From NCBI RefSeq assembly GCF_037975245.1, contig NC_092579.1:14830178-14890177 (forward strand): a stretch of 60,000 bases of DNA, given 5' to 3'. Of this stretch, positions 31,675 to 46,600 are shown piece by piece. This DNA is from Apostichopus japonicus (lineage: Eukaryota > Echinodermata > Holothuroidea > Aspidochirotida > Stichopodidae). The notes beneath the pieces were generated by a model, which was not told the DNA's origin, made no database searches, and was given only the letters and a program-made list of their open reading frames with translations. Position numbers and translations under genes: made by a program. Numbering within the stretch: position 1 is the first letter of the stretch; each line of letters starts with the position of its first letter.

Positions 31675-34600
31675 CATACATCTTTTACTTGTCCTCAAGA
31701 TCATTTTAAGATTTAAGAGAAAAAAGAAGAACTGTATGTAATGTTGCATTCATATCAATGTGGTAAATGTAACATAAATGAAAAGTAAATGTCAAATAAA
31801 AAAATTATGTAATCTGAATTTCTACATATATCTATATGTTAATTAGCTTGTTCCTAAAAACCAAAGAGCATTTCCTTGATACTGTAATCTGTAAAATGAA
31901 ATGTACAAATTGGAAAAAATTTGGAATTGGTCATCAGAACAAGGGCCAAAATATCCAAAGCAAGAGATCCTTTTAAGGTGGTAACCGTCTTGCTTACATG
32001 AGTATGTTCGGTAATGATTAAGGATCTGAACGCAAGGTGGAAAAGACTTCATAAACCGATTGCTACAGAACAAGGACAATCATATGCATGCTGTACAGCT
32101 GTAGCAGTGATAAGCAATGACTTTTGCAAAGATGAACCATAACAGTCAGTTTTTGTTGCACCAAGCTTTACATTCACTTTACAATGATTGTGCTTTCAGA
32201 TATTTTGCACAAATGCCCCAAAAATGTTCACAGAACATTATACCATAATGTTCAAATGGCTAAATTGCATATTGTAAATAATAACCTAATATACAAACTG
32301 TATTTCTGTATTTTCCGCCCTGCATGCTTATTTTGGGACTTTACGATTTGCGCTTCTTGCTAACACTATATTTTATAATTGCACTCTCCATTTTAACGTC
32401 AGTGTAATTTGTATTGTATTGTGCTTCACTATCCATACTTTATTATATTTTTTTAAATGCTCTTGCATGCTTTACTTAAAACAGAATTTTATAATTTCAC
32501 CCTTTCTAATTTCAACAAGTTAAACATTTTCAAACAAGAAGCAAACTAGAGCATATTCATGAGTCCAAGTTAAAGTTTAACTGACAAAGATAGTACTAGA
32601 TAAATGTTAGCATCTATTTCAGTTTTGATGTATCTGCGATTCTTCTTTTACATGTCTCAAAAATGATTTGTTTCTGATAATTTTATAACCTAGCATAGAA
32701 GATCCAAGATGAAGCCCATAGACAGTAGGACAGGTCACATATTATCTATAAAGGTAGCTTATATTCCTTATTAATTTCTGCTTACTACAATAAACAGAAG
32801 CAAAACAGGAAACAGAAATATGGCCAAGTTTTGAAACATACAAAGAGTACTTGAAAAGTAAACATTTCCAAATACTTCCTTATGTTTTATGCCTGCTGAT
32901 ATCCTATGGCTCTTGTGCATCCAAATATCCCTTGATACTTCAACATGTAATGAGATGTTCCCTGGGTACTTTCCATTTGTAATAGATCATCAACAGTGTT
33001 TTCTAATTGGCAACAAAGTTGTTAAGGTAATGGTAACAGAGATTCTTACCACTTGTTGAGTCTAGTGCCTTACTTTTTACGTTAAAATCTCTCAAGCTCA
33101 TGTAAAGTCTATCAATTGCAAGAAATGTTGATATGTAAACAAACAGAAAAAGGTCAACAGCTAATTGACCATTTGGAAGTAAAGACATTTTTTAATATAG
33201 TGTTTTTAATAATTAACTTTACTTTGAAGAATATTAAAAACTGTAAGAAATAATTTAGAAACCCTTTTAACTTCTATCTAGAAACCCTTTAACTTCTATG
33301 ATCATCATAAATTCTTGTCACCGATGAGATTTTCCAGTATATGCAATTTATCTCGCTTTTCAAGGGAAAGAAAGTTATTTATTCGGTATTACTGCACAAA
33401 CATCTCATGGCTGACTGTAATACACATATATACCCCTACACTGTAAGTCTGAGGTTACCAGTATAAATCTTTTTTTATGGTCTCGAAAGGGAAAACATAA
33501 ATCTCTAAGTAATCGATAACTTCAAAGGATGCAGTCGCTCGCTTACTAACATATATCAGACAATAATTTCCCAAAATATTTTCGTAAGGAATATATACAG
33601 ATCGATTTGAAAATGTTACAAAAGAAATGTGCCAATTAAAAATGTGTACATTGTGATTAAACGATACAATTTAGTTAATAAGAAAATATTTGAAGTTCCA
33701 CTTTGGAAGAAACTTCAGAGTATTGGTTTTTAGTGTCATCATAAGAATGAAACTTGGTGTAAAACAAAGATTGGTGCAGTCGTTCCTTACAATATATCAG
33801 AGCGCTGAAGTTGTTATTAAAGCAACATTAAACTATAGACTGAAGATTATAGTCATCACTGCTATCATCATCACCAACCAACCAAGGATGTGTAATATTA
33901 CTACAATTAACAGCCAAGTATAAAATGCATCATCAGTTTCATCACTACTGTACCGTGAACCAACTGTCAGGAACCATGATGTAATTCGTAACCATGCTTA
34001 GTACAATGTGGTCTAACCTTAATATTAAACATCACCAACTACAGTGGTGTTCCATCCAGGTCGATCCAGTGTATCAGTGTCACTGTCCTGCTACATTGTA
34101 CAATAATCAGTGTTAATACAAGTCAATTATTCCATTACTAATGTATACTGTAGCTGCTACCATAAGCCTGGAATATTTGCATCGATGCCTAATTCTTCTA
34201 ATTCTATTGAGAGCTACTTTTACAGTACCTATCTATCCTTTATTTTGTATGGATGGTTTTTATCACCCACCCATTGCTAAGTTGCTCCTATGTGGAGCTA
34301 TCTTTTATCAATGTGTTGAGCTGTCATCACCAACCAGCCTGTCAACCATCAGCCTATACTGTAAGTGCATCACTGTCAAACACCAGCCAATAGCTGTGTC
34401 ATCAACCAATCACCAATGAATGCATACTGTATTACTATCCAACTATCCTTATGTATTAGATAAAATCATCATCATCATCATTGGTGGTTATATCATTAAC
34501 AAGGCACCCTTCGCTATCACCAATAACATTCTTTATCACTGTTTACCATTGGGGCTCTCCATAATTTAAACGGAGGGCCACACTGTTAATAAGGACCTTA

Positions 34601-35130
34601 AATATGCGAACTGTTCTGCTAACAGATCTCTGGATCAAAGCAACACCATGGTGTGAAAGCGCTTGAAAGCATGCAAACAGGCGAACTTGAACTTGCAGAC
34701 AGACAGATTGTTGGACTAATTCCAATTTCCAATTTTGAAAGAATACGGTTTAGAAAACACAAGTTGAGGTGCCTAAAACAGTTAGTCTGGAAACTTGAAA
34801 CTTTAGACGTATCTTTCAATAATTCTGAACGAATCTGCATACTGCTAGTGATCGACTCACGTCTGTTGTTACCGCATTTAAAGTGAAACGAACTAACAGA
34901 AACCTGCCAACTTTTGTCAAGTTTCATGGAACAGCTCTTATCCAGCCACTATCATCATCATCAACATACATACAACTTCTGTATTATGGTAACTACCACC
35001 AAAAATGTGTTTCCATCATTCATACGTCATCACTAATAATGTACAACAGTTTAACTATGAAAATGTCCATAAAAGATCAGAGCATTCACTGCAAACACTT
35101 TAGAGTAGGTTGTATGATATAGGATGGAAA
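31675..35130. other. Intergenic, no gene recognised
   Basis: AT-rich with simple ATC repeats near 34465-34482 and no convincing exon. A small direct repeat of AACCCTTTTAACTTCTAT lies near 33261-33300. Confidence 0.6.
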
Positions 35131-35512
35131 AGATGCATCCCTCTCCCCCAACCTACCCCCTAGTCCCCCATGCCCCTCCACCTTCACCTTTTCTTGCAGT
35201 GTTACAACGAATAATGAAATGAGCCATAAGTGCCTTGCACTTTCCTCTTTTTTATTCAGTAAGTACTTTTTCTTGTATCATACCTACAGTAGAATGGTAC
35301 CAATATGGTCTTTACTACTGTGCATAGTAACACACAGATCCTTACCCTAGAGAGGGTAAAGACTATCCTTTATATAGTCTAAGCCAAATCAAGTCAACAT
35401 GCATCCCTCTCCCCCAACCTACCCCCTAGTACCCCATGCCCCTCCACCTTTCCTTGCAGTGTTACAACAACTAGTGAAATGAGTCTAAGTCAAATCAAGT
35501 CAACATATTGAA
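35131..35512. repeat. Tandem duplication with a 267-bp step
   Basis: The C-rich segment GCATCCCTCTCCCCCAACCT at 35134 recurs at 35401, followed in both by TTGCAGTGTTACAAC. The AAATCAAGTCAACAT segment is also present twice (about 35386 and 35491). The two copies differ by small indels. Confidence 0.8.
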
Positions 35513-37064
35513 AGCTACAGTGCACTACCTACTGCAATGGCTAATACACACTTCATTTTGCTGTCCCTTAGTACATTAGTACTAGACCATACAGTAAGTA
35601 AAACTTGCTCTCTTGCACTGACATTTGTTACTGGTGTACGGGACACCTACAGTTATCTGTTGGATTTCTGAGATGGCTTTTATAAACTTTTTTATAAATT
35701 TATCTTTAAATATGTACGCATTTTTTAACCAGCTGGTTACATCATCGATGGGCTGAATTCAAGGTTCATGAAGAAGGAAGTACAAAAGAAAGACAATCCG
35801 GGGCAGTCTGCTTGCAATATCCTGTTCGTTTCCCTTAAATGATCGTTCCTTTTTAAGTCCCACATTTCCTTTGCGAAAGGCCGTTGTTCTAATGTAACTA
35901 CCGTGTCTCAAAACACTGACATCAGATCCTGTGCTAATGCTGTTACTATTTCTACATTTTGACTTTTCAGAGCCTATTGGGAACTGGTCCATGTGATAAC
36001 ATTTTTTTTAAAGTTTTACTTTGCTATTTGATGGTTGGTATTTAACAAAAATCCTTTCTTTTGGTTTGAACTTTGAACTACTGTATCGTCATGATCACTT
36101 ATGAAATTTGTAAAATTTATTTCAAAACATAGCCTCAGATTGGATCTGAAAAGAGACAAATAGTCTCGTTGTAATATGAAGATCTTCAGAAAAAAAGCGT
36201 GACACTTACAAGACAGTTGTCAGCAAAACATGGGTGACCATTTTTAGAATATGGGTAAAGAACGGAAGCTATGTATTGGAAATACTGTACTGTACAGCAT
36301 CTATGGAACACTAGAAGTCAATGTATCCTCCCACTAAAACAATGACATTCCTTCCAGCATGACAAAGGATCCACTTCCCTCACCCCTTCCCCACCCCAAA
36401 CCGACCTCACCTGTCTCAGCGACCAGTATCCGGACATTTTGGAATTACTTTTCCCCTCTAAAAATTATGTATATTTTGTCAAAGCTGTTACTGTTAATTA
36501 TCCATATCATTCATGTAAATCTGTACTCTCAAAGATCAACTTTTACAGGCACGCAATGAAAGTAAGACTGGAAATTAAGTCGGAACTGATTCATACACTT
36601 CATGAAATCTGCTGTACTTCAAATCGTCATTTTACAACGTTCTGTTTGCTCTAAGCACTACCAAGAGTACAGACTTTCAACTTCTCAAATTAACAACTTA
36701 CTTTTCTATTAAACCCAATTCCACTCACTCCATACACACAACTCAGGAACCAACTAACACTTGTAAGCAAGAAAAATATATATATAATAACTGGAATATT
36801 AACGATGGCTGACCAGTTTCAGACAGAGTGACCATTAAAAAGAGAAAAGAATGAAAAAAAGATATATGATAGATGACTTTTACATAATCTTTCTCATTGC
36901 CAGGAAGCAGAACTATGACATGAGTAGTGAGTACCATTAGAGCAGACTCTGCCAAATTTACAGCAAAGGTATTTAAATTTATCCCGACAGCTCTCCAAAC
37001 ATTTTCCTTTCGCTAGCATCTCTAAGAGGAAGACCTGACGGTTGAAGACAGAGGGCGCTCTCCA
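35513..37064. other. Downstream flank and probable 3' UTR of the G-alpha gene
   Basis: DNA following the G-alpha stop codon (minus strand). No further exon is recognised, and the true 3' end of the transcript cannot be fixed by eye. Confidence 0.5.
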
Positions 37065-37634
37065 TCACTGCAGCATGAGTCTTCTGAGGTTTTCCGAGAG
37101 GATTGTATCCCTAACGAAGGTGAACACATACTTTATGTTATCCGTATCGACGGCAGTTGTGAAATGGTGAAAGAGGGCTTTACTTCTCTCCCTCCTGCGT
37201 GCGTCGAACATGTTCAGAATAAAGTTTTGTACTTGGTTCACGTTGTGTGGATCCAGATTGTATGCGGGGAAGTAGTCCTTAATGCTGATGCGTTTCACCT
37301 TTTGTTCTAGCAGGTCACTTTTATTCAAAAATAATATTATCGATACCTCCACAAAGTATCTGTGATTCACAATGGTATCGAAGATGTTGCAGGACTCAAA
37401 AAGGCGATTGGTGACTCTGTCCTCCATCAACACCTGATCAAATTCGCTGGAGGATACCAGGAACAGGATCGATGTCACATTCTCAAAGCACTGGAACCAC
37501 TTTTGCCGCTGTGACCTCTGACCTCCGACATCCACAAATCTGAAGGGCACGTTCTTGACTTCGATGACTTTCTCCGATATCCCTTTGGTCGCCTTCCTGG
37601 AGTGAAGTATGTCCTTCTGCGTTGGAGTGAAATC
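37065..37634 (-). CDS. GNA13: G-alpha 12/13 exon 3
   Basis: Residues 172-360 and stop. Acceptor TTTTTGTAG|GATTTC. It contains switch I (RKATKGI), switch II (DVGGQRS), NKSD and the LMLQ C-terminus. A single uninterrupted exon covers switch I to the end. Confidence 0.96.
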   Translation of the reverse strand, partial: DFTPTQKDILHSRKATKGISEKVIEVKNVPFRFVDVGGQRSQRQKWFQCFENVTSILFLVSSSEFDQVLMEDRVTNRLFESCNIFDTIVNHRYFVEVSIILFLNKSDLLEQKVKRISIKDYFPAYNLDPHNVNQVQNFILNMFDARRRERSKALFHHFTTAVDTDNIKYVFTFVRDTILSENLRRLMLQ

Positions 37635-40600
37635 CTACAAAAAAACACATGAGATATCGAGTCAAAAAACTTGGTTAACATTGACTAATTTTACTACAGA
37701 AATTACTTGTTTCCTTTCCCTCTATCTCTCTCTCTGTAGAGGTGTGGGTGTGTTTGCTCTGAATGTGTTATTTTTTGTCTACTCTGAGAGAGATGATAAA
37801 ACCAAAAAGTTTCACCTTATTGCAATTTAGACATTACAGTAAATGTCCACAAGAACAATGGTGTTAAAAATTGTAAATTTTTTGAAGATATTGTATGTTT
37901 CAAGACAATATTGATGATAATACCCGACACGATTCCAGTCGAATTAAACCGTAAATTACCGATCTCTGACATCAGTCACTTCAGTTTTAAGGTCGAGTCG
38001 AGTCATACAGTAAGCAGTGATTTTTTTTCAATAGAGTCAAGTCATGGACTTGAGTCATGTACACAGGCGCGTTCCCAGGGGGGCATTGAGGGTGTGCCCC
38101 CCCTCAGTAAGAAAAGAGGAGAGGAAAAAAAGAGAGAAGAAAAAAGAGGAGGAAGGAGAAGAAGGTAGGGAAAAGAAAAAGAAGAGAGAAAAAGAAGAGA
38201 GAAAAAGGAGAAAAGGAGGGAGCAGAAGAAAAATGCCAAGACACCGGGAAGAGAAAGAAAATACAGTGATATAACTACAGCGCTGATCCGTATTATATAG
38301 GCAGGGTATCCAGTGACGGATCAAGGATTTTGGAAGGGACGTGCGACTCACCCTACCCTTGTCCCGACAACTCCATCTTTGACGTTTCCATTTTTCCTCT
38401 CTCACTAATGTACTATATATGGTCTATCATTACGCATGTGGGTCATGCCTCCTCAAATCAACCAATTTTCTGGAAAGTTTCCAGGTGACCCTCTCAGATT
38501 TAGATGAAATTTCATAAGAATGACTGAGTATGGCCCAAATGTACACAAAAAAATAAGATCATACTCCATGTTGTTTTCGAGATATAGCCCGCTGAAATTT
38601 GGTCGAAATGGCCATTTTGTGCATGTGAGACTTGCGAAAAGTGACTTTTGTGATATTTTATGACTTTGATAGCTCATAATTCAGACTTTGTACCAGGTAG
38701 TAACGGCTGTGACCGATTAGCAATTTTACTAAACGAGTACTCGCAAATTCGATGCGATCGGTTAGCAAGTAATCACAATTAGTGCCGCGAAAAATTAAAA
38801 AAATAAAACTATGAAAGTTTCGTTACCAAAAAAATAAAAAAAAAGGCAGGTAGAGAGCTCAAATTTGGTATTCTATCTTACTTCTTGCCAAAATTCATGA
38901 ATCATACTTCCCTCTACTTGTGCAATTTTGACTGGTTTGTGAGGGATTGAAGGAGGTTTTTCTATATTGGTTGTCCATGGATGAAATTTTGTACAACATT
39001 ATGGGTATGTTTTGAAGTGAATTTATTCACGAGAAATGTGAATTTTCAAATTCTAAACAAATAATGGGCTTAAATTCACTTCAAAACTGGGCTGCTGGGT
39101 ACAGTGGGCCGCGACATAGAATCACCTACAAAAGCAATGATCCACAGGAGATGCGATGAGGTCGAACATGATGTGTGACTGACCAGTGACAATCTTCAAA
39201 AAGGTTATGGATGGAAATAAAACTATTGGGAATTACTTGGTTCTCAGGCAAAAGTGGACATCTAGTTGGTCATTTTCAAGCCCAAGAAGTGTCATTTCCG
39301 GTGGATCTGGGGGGGTATCAAAACCAGAAATTTTCTTGTTTGCTGCGCGCCAACCAATGGTAATTCGCACCCTCCGGGCTATAAAATCCTGGATATGCGC
39401 CTGGTACACGCTATACATATGGAGAAAGACTTCACACAAACCTCATTCCAGCCACTTCTACTATTTAAAATTTGGTGACAGTCATAACTTGTGACAAAAC
39501 TCATAGTCATCGATCATATTAGCTATTGCATGTACTGAGAAGAGGAAATCTCCACACTATAAACGCCTTTATCAATACATTGACTTCCTACTACAGGTAT
39601 AAATAGAAAAAGACAACGACATCGTTCGGAGTTTGATCGTTCAACTTTGACCAGTGTAAAGGCCAAGTACTTTGAATTGCACCACCAATCCCTTCAACCT
39701 ACAACAACATTACAAACCACATACTGTACATGGTATGATGTAATGGGCTATTTCTGCCATCTTAATCCCTTTTTCCTGTAGCAGGCAAATCCTTTCAACT
39801 TGACAGTATGTCAACATCCTAGTCCCTTCTGAAAGTAAAAGTTAACTTTGTGAGAAGCACCAAAAATTATTTTGCAACTCACTCTTGGGTCATGACACAA
39901 ATTTTTTGTTTTTTGAAACCCAGGCTGGTATTCAAACCTATTTTGCTTGGTGACTATAATTTTCACCTTCACCATCTTGGCAACCCTCCAACGGCAGATC
40001 TTGTTGCCAAGGCAAAGGGGCCTGCTGTACAGAGATGAAGGTTACTAGCTCCCTCCCCCTCCCCCATTTGAGCAACATTCATATGATTATTGAGGGCGTA
40101 ACTGCAAAATGATGTTTAACTTTGCTACTTGCTTTGTCATGTTCAAGTTGTTTCCATGATTTTACACATATATCTACAATTCCTTTTTTCTCTTCTTTTT
40201 TCCCCCCTGAATTTCTTGGCACAAATATCTGCAATTCCTCACCCCCCCCCCCCCCCCCCGAATTTGAATACCAGAGCTTTAAGCAACACTCCATAATGTT
40301 GTTGTAAAAATTATGAATATGCAATACTGTTGTGGTGTTCCAGAAACAATAATGACAAATGAACATTGCTTGAAGCTTGAATGTCACTATAATTCATTAT
40401 ATTAGTTTCAAGAGTTGCAAAAACAGACAGTTTTCTTTGAGTAAGTTGTTACAAAATCTGTAACTTTAGGATAATTGCTAACTGATAAGTACAGTAAATT
40501 AGTGTAATGGAAAAGGCTGCAAGTACTTAGTAAATAGTGCACAAACATTTAATTTAGAATGTTATTTTCAATGCAACTGTATAAACCCTTAGCAAATGTC

Positions 40601-43600
40601 TCCAAAAACTGACTCAACTGTAAAACATGGATGATTGATTTACATCATCCAAGGTGTAATTTATAAAAACCTAGAAATCCATTCAAAATGAGTGTCAACA
40701 TTCATTTCTTACTACTGTAGACATACTGTATTGTTCTGCACTGTGTCTGTATTGTGGAAACAATCCCACTAAGTACATTGGATCAGTTCCACTGTGAACT
40801 GCTATACACAGTACTTCAGTGGTACGTTAGTGTGTTACTAGGAACTGTACAGGAACTTGTGCAGTAAGTGTCCACTGGATTTAACTGTAGGGTAGTATCA
40901 TACTGTACATATATACTGTACAGTTTAGTTCTAGATGGTTCTCTGACCTCCGGGTTAAATATGAATGTGCTGAACAGTTAAGTTTCCAAACCTGGGGAAC
41001 TGTGGTTTGGTTCCAAGTAGGCTTAGTTTTACACAGGTAGTTATCACGATGGGGGTTGCCCAGTATTTCAGAAATTGATGCTTTAAAGTAATAGTTTATT
41101 ATTTTAAACACTTTTAACATACAGTACGCTTGCTTGCCGATATTCAACTTGCAGAGATAACGCTGGAATTTTCAACAAGAAACCTAGAGTTACTGGGGTT
41201 ACCCTAATCCTGGAGATCTTACATAACGTTAAGAAGCCAACTGAAATTCATTGTTCTAATATTCACTTCTTTGACTTTTTAGGGCCTGAAAATTGTTTAT
41301 AATACTCAGTTATAGTCGTCCACAACTGCTTGTCCGTAGTTATTTGTTTTAATCTGCTATACTGTATTCAATCGGTTGGCGATTTGCTTGAGCTTGTTGA
41401 GTTGCTTTAAAGAGGTCATGACACGGTCATATGTCGATCACTGAAATGAAATATTTGGACAATTTGAACGACAAATATATAACTTTTGTTAGATCTTCAG
41501 CATCGCAGGCACTCTGCGTGGTCCCGAAAACCATCTCAACTAAGAACTACAGAGATCGCGCTTTCTCGGTCGCTGCACCGAAGCTTTGGAACGACCTACC
41601 ACACGACATAAAGACTGCCAAATCTCTCGCCATATTTAAGAACATTTTAAAACACATCTTTTTAGTTTCTCAACATGATTTTGTCACTTTTTTATGCTCA
41701 TGTTTTTATCTAGACTTTTACTTTTGTACAACTCTATTTTGCTTATCCTTTGTTTTGTTTTTCATATGTTTTGGTCTGTTTTATAGTCTTCTTGTGCTTT
41801 TAGATTTTTGTGTTCGTATTTTACATACTTTTTAATTTTCGTTTATGTGTTTTCTAGACTTTTTATTCCTTTGATTTCTCTGTCTTTTTATTTATTTATT
41901 TTTCTTAATTTATTTTTTTAGGTTTTGTAAAGCGCCTAGAGGCCTTTTGGTATTTGGCGCTATATTAAGAACTTATTTATTATTAATAGTATTATTATTT
42001 TCTTTACAGAAGGTAACTAAAGTCTGCATATTCATGATCTTTGACAGTCAAGGAAATATCCTGAATTCAAGGAAACTTGCAGTTGTTCTTTAATCTAGGT
42101 TAAGAGGATATAGAGCAAACAAAGTTTTTCCCCCAACTTTCCCTATTAAAGTACAGCAATTAAAGGTTGAAGGATTAAAGGTTAAATTATAGTTACTCTA
42201 TGACCAGCAACAAACATGAAATGTTATTTACTGTACACCTACAGTTTCTTTGTAATTCGTTAATGCTATGTAACACTTTTGCATACAGTAGGCAAGCCTT
42301 ACTGTAGTACCAGTTAACTGTGGCAAACACCTTCGGGTGGGTGTACACTGAGATATATATTTCTCTTCAGATGTAACTTTACCTACATGCAGAAATAACT
42401 TTTGAACTATACATCACCACATGTCCTCACATTGTACAAATTTTGTTAAAATCTGTCTACTGTACAGTATGTTGTGTCAAAACCCTAAGTCTGATTTGGG
42501 GAAGAAAAGTATAAAATGAACATACTCAGCATACTGTACCTGTCAACAATCAACATTTCTCCCACCTACCTTCCTACCAACCATATGACCTGCAGGTCAA
42601 CACCTACTTCCTCTCTTCACTGAACACAGGCAATGTTTTACTGTGTATACACATAACTTAAAAGGACTTCTTGTTGGGCCTACTGTACAGTACACTGATT
42701 ATATCTATATACATGTATCTTAAATTATAAGCTCTTCTAGGCAAAAATAACAACAATAATTATAATAATTGAATCACTGGTAAGATTCCAGAACTGTCCT
42801 AATCAAATTTCAATTGATTTCATATTAATACACCCTAGTCTGTGTACTGTAGGTCAAGGGCCTTACATATACTGTAGGCGTAATCAAGTTATAAAATTTT
42901 GCCTAGCTCAAAATAACACAAATTTCATAGCTATATAGTTGTGCTGTTGCTCCTTCCTCAAAGGAGATTGGCACTTGAGCAGCGATAAACCTCCAGTTTC
43001 ATATCTTGCCACACTATATTGTACAAGGAACAGTTTACATACAGTTACTGTAGTACATACTGCATCAACTTTCACCATGAGTTCACTCTCTGATTAACTT
43101 CCAGGTCATGATCTCTGAAAGTTGCAAAACAGGAACTTTTCCTAAAGTTAATCCAAAACTCACTGGCTTGGGTATTTACAAGCGACAATACTTACCTGTC
43201 TCGACACTACTACTGTACCTTCCCAAGTACCTAGCCTACAGTAATAACTGGTAATATGTTGTTAGCACTGTGCCCCCCTTGACCCTCTTTCCATTCATCA
43301 ACCATCACCTGCTCCTTCTGGATCTACCACTCATGAAGTTTAGAAGTCTATTCTGGTGATAGTCTTACTGTATTTCATTGGAATTTCACATTTTCCAGAC
43401 AGGTATTGAAGAGAGGAAGGAGTGCAGTAAATTCTTAAATTCCCAGTCATTGCCTGGCAACACCATAGAGGGGTTAGGGCAATTAGACAGTTCACTCTAG
43501 ACAAGGTAGAGCCAGAGTGCTTAGGTTGTGAGGAGACAGGTAAGCCAGGAGAGAATCAAACACTATGTCTGTGAGGATTAAGTCTGTAGGCTTTGTCAGA

Positions 43601-46600
43601 TTTATGCTGGAAGAGTTGTTAAAGTTTGAGCATACAGACTGCAACATGCCCAATATGCAAATTATGCCATGCATTCTCCATTTTTTTTCAGTTAGATGGA
43701 TCTTCCTTTAGAAGTAAACATTGTAGACTTCTCTGTTAGAAACTGGATATATTTCAACCTGCACTAATTATCAAAACAGACTCAACATCCCTAAAACTTG
43801 TATAATCTCTAAATTTACATGTGTTCGACAGATGAACATATTAATCAATTTGCTTGGATATTGATAGATACTGTATGCTAGCAATGTTTAGTACAGATTT
43901 TTATTTTGTAGCCACATCCATTCCTGATTATTTTTTGCATGACATGTGGCTTTGATATAGTTCCACAGAGATCCTGTCTTTCCCTCAACCATGCTTTTGG
44001 CCTTCAATACAATGTTCTTTCCACATGTCAATTGAGAAAGATTCTAGGCGGCAATTTTGAGGGAAATTGCACAACATCAATGTGCATATAGAACATACAG
44101 TCCTGTCACTTCCAAGAATGACTGGGTTGGGTGTCTAAATATGACAGAGAGGGATTAACTGTGTTCAGCCAAGCGTAAGACAGTACTGTAGTGCACGTGC
44201 GCACTACAATATTGGCATTACTGGCCAAGTGAATGATACCCACATACTGTAGCTAGACACTAAAAAATTTAAAGTTTCATATAGTCTCTTTACATTTGCA
44301 GAGGCTAGCTGCATAGCGAACTTATTATGAGCTTGTCATGACGCACATAAGCGCCCTCACTTTGTAGGTATATACAGTATCCACATGACTATACTCCCTG
44401 GTGTGCTGTCCGCCCAAAAAGTAACACCATGAACAAACGAAAAGTTCCTCCTAATACTATTAGCACTCCACGCACACTATGATACTGCGTATTTGCAGGC
44501 AAATGCAGTTCTTGTTGTTACCTGTCACCTTTCCATCTCTTCTGAATGATTTTGTAAATAAACAAAGCCATTGTGTGATTGTCAGATCATTATTATGCAG
44601 ATACTTGGACACAAGCAACCTGTCAGCGTCATTATAGACATGAGAGTTGTACAGTCAAGCTTATGAAGCATGCAGTGTTGTGGGATTGTAGTATTGAAAC
44701 CATGGACCCTGAAAGCGTTTACAAATGACCGCTTTTCTTTTCTTTTTCTTCCAAAAAGTATTCTTTCTGAAAATTATGCAATACTGTAACAGAAAAAGTA
44801 AATTTACCCTCTTTCCGATGCGGTCAATTTCGTCCAGAAAGTATTTCACTGAATCGGCCTGTGGAGTAAGAAAAGATACGAGTGAAATTGAAGCAAAGAA
44901 TTATGAAACATTATAAAAACCGTTCCTTTTATTTATATTAAGTCAATCCAGCATCAATAGGACTAAACCCATCAATGGAGCCACCATATAGTTTACATGC
45001 AATCCTGTACTGTATAAAATATATTAAAGTTAGTTGCTCAGGGGTGTGCAGTGTCGTGCCATCGCTCTTTTTTTTACGAGCGATTGTTCCTTTCCTTAAA
45101 ATTTATGATTGTTCCTTTCTATGAGAAAGACAGGAAGGTAGCAATGAAAAGGGACTTCCCAAGTGTGCAAGGATTGCCAACAATAACAGAATTTGAGTCC
45201 AAATGTATCAGACTACTATCAGTTATGAAAGACTACTGTACGTACCCTGTACCTAACTGTGCCAAACTAGTAAAAACATTGTGCGGGTCACGATATTTAA
45301 TCACTCCCAACATGTTGATCTTGGATGGTAACTACTCCTGTTCAGTGTACAGTATGGCATAGTATGCCATATCTAGGGTGATTTGATGAACTTTCTCATG
45401 GAGTGTGAGGTTTATAGACAGACCTAATAGATGATGACATTGTTACAAAGTGCTGCTCCTGTTCCTAATAAGTCTCTGTTGTCAGATTACTACTACCCCT
45501 TCTACCCCTTCTACCCCTCCTACTACCCCTACTACCCCTCCCAAAAGTTGCAAACAACAGAGACTGCGCTATATACTACAGTAGGTAGTGCATACAGTAC
45601 TACATACCTACAGTACATAGCAACATTTGCTACCACGTAACTTGATCTAATAATAACTGAAGGGTACACACACACAGTAAGAACTCCCTGATCTGGGTAA
45701 TTTACGTTGTCTACAGGATACCTACCTATCTCAACTCTACCTGTTGCACCTTGCCATCTACTGTACCTAGCCTAATCACTGGTAATATTTTAGCACTGTG
45801 CCCCCTTGACCCTCTTCTGTGACATCGCTCATTACCTGCTTCTTTCAGATCTACCATTGCCGAAGACTGACTATAGTCTTGTTTCACTGGTGAAAATTAT
45901 GTTTTTTGGACATTGTTTGGTGAGGAGACACATTGACACTCACTCCTAGATTTGTTTTATCTTGGAATGTGGGTTTAAAACTAATACTTTGAGCTAGGGT
46001 GGCCAGATACTGGACCATGCGGCAATTCAGAGAACAGTCTTCCCGCCAGACTCATACATGAATGTTGGGCATTTCACATACCGTAAAAAGGATTTCAAGC
46101 AAAGTAAGCGATGCATGTTCCATAACTCCAAGTCTATATTTACGCGTACTGTACATGGAAATTTCGCTTTCTGTGCATTTGTAAATTTAACACTATTTAC
46201 ATCACGAAATATCTAACATAAGGCTTTATGTTACATAATTCATGATGATGATATAGGTTTTCCCACAAGACTTAAAGATCTGCTTTATTGGCTCAAATTA
46301 TAGCACGCTATAGCTAGGAAAGTTGTGTGATTACGTAATCAACCTGCCATAGTTGTAAAATGACCTCAGGCTGTACAATTACAGTAGCCTGCATAGCTTC
46401 TTAACACCGTTAGGCACTTTGTGTAAACACTGTGGAAATATGTTCATGTCCACAGTTTAGTTAATCATACACCGTTCACACAAAGACCCTCATACAAGAA
46501 AACAAATTGTTGCAGGCATTGCAGACTAATTGGTAAAAAGGTCATTTTACAACCAAGGCAGGTCGATTGTGTAATCTCAAACAACTTTTCCATGATAGCG

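Noticed and set aside
35759-35992. 77-codon minus-strand frame
   Set aside because: Plausible amino-acid composition but no recognisable family and no matching splice partner; not enough to call an exon.
38055-38405. Low-complexity frames rich in Lys/Arg/Glu or Phe/Ser/Leu
   Set aside because: Both strands of a GAGAAAAAG purine tract inside a transposable element.
45051-45362. 103-codon plus-strand frame
   Set aside because: Antisense within a G-alpha intron; no domain or codon signal.
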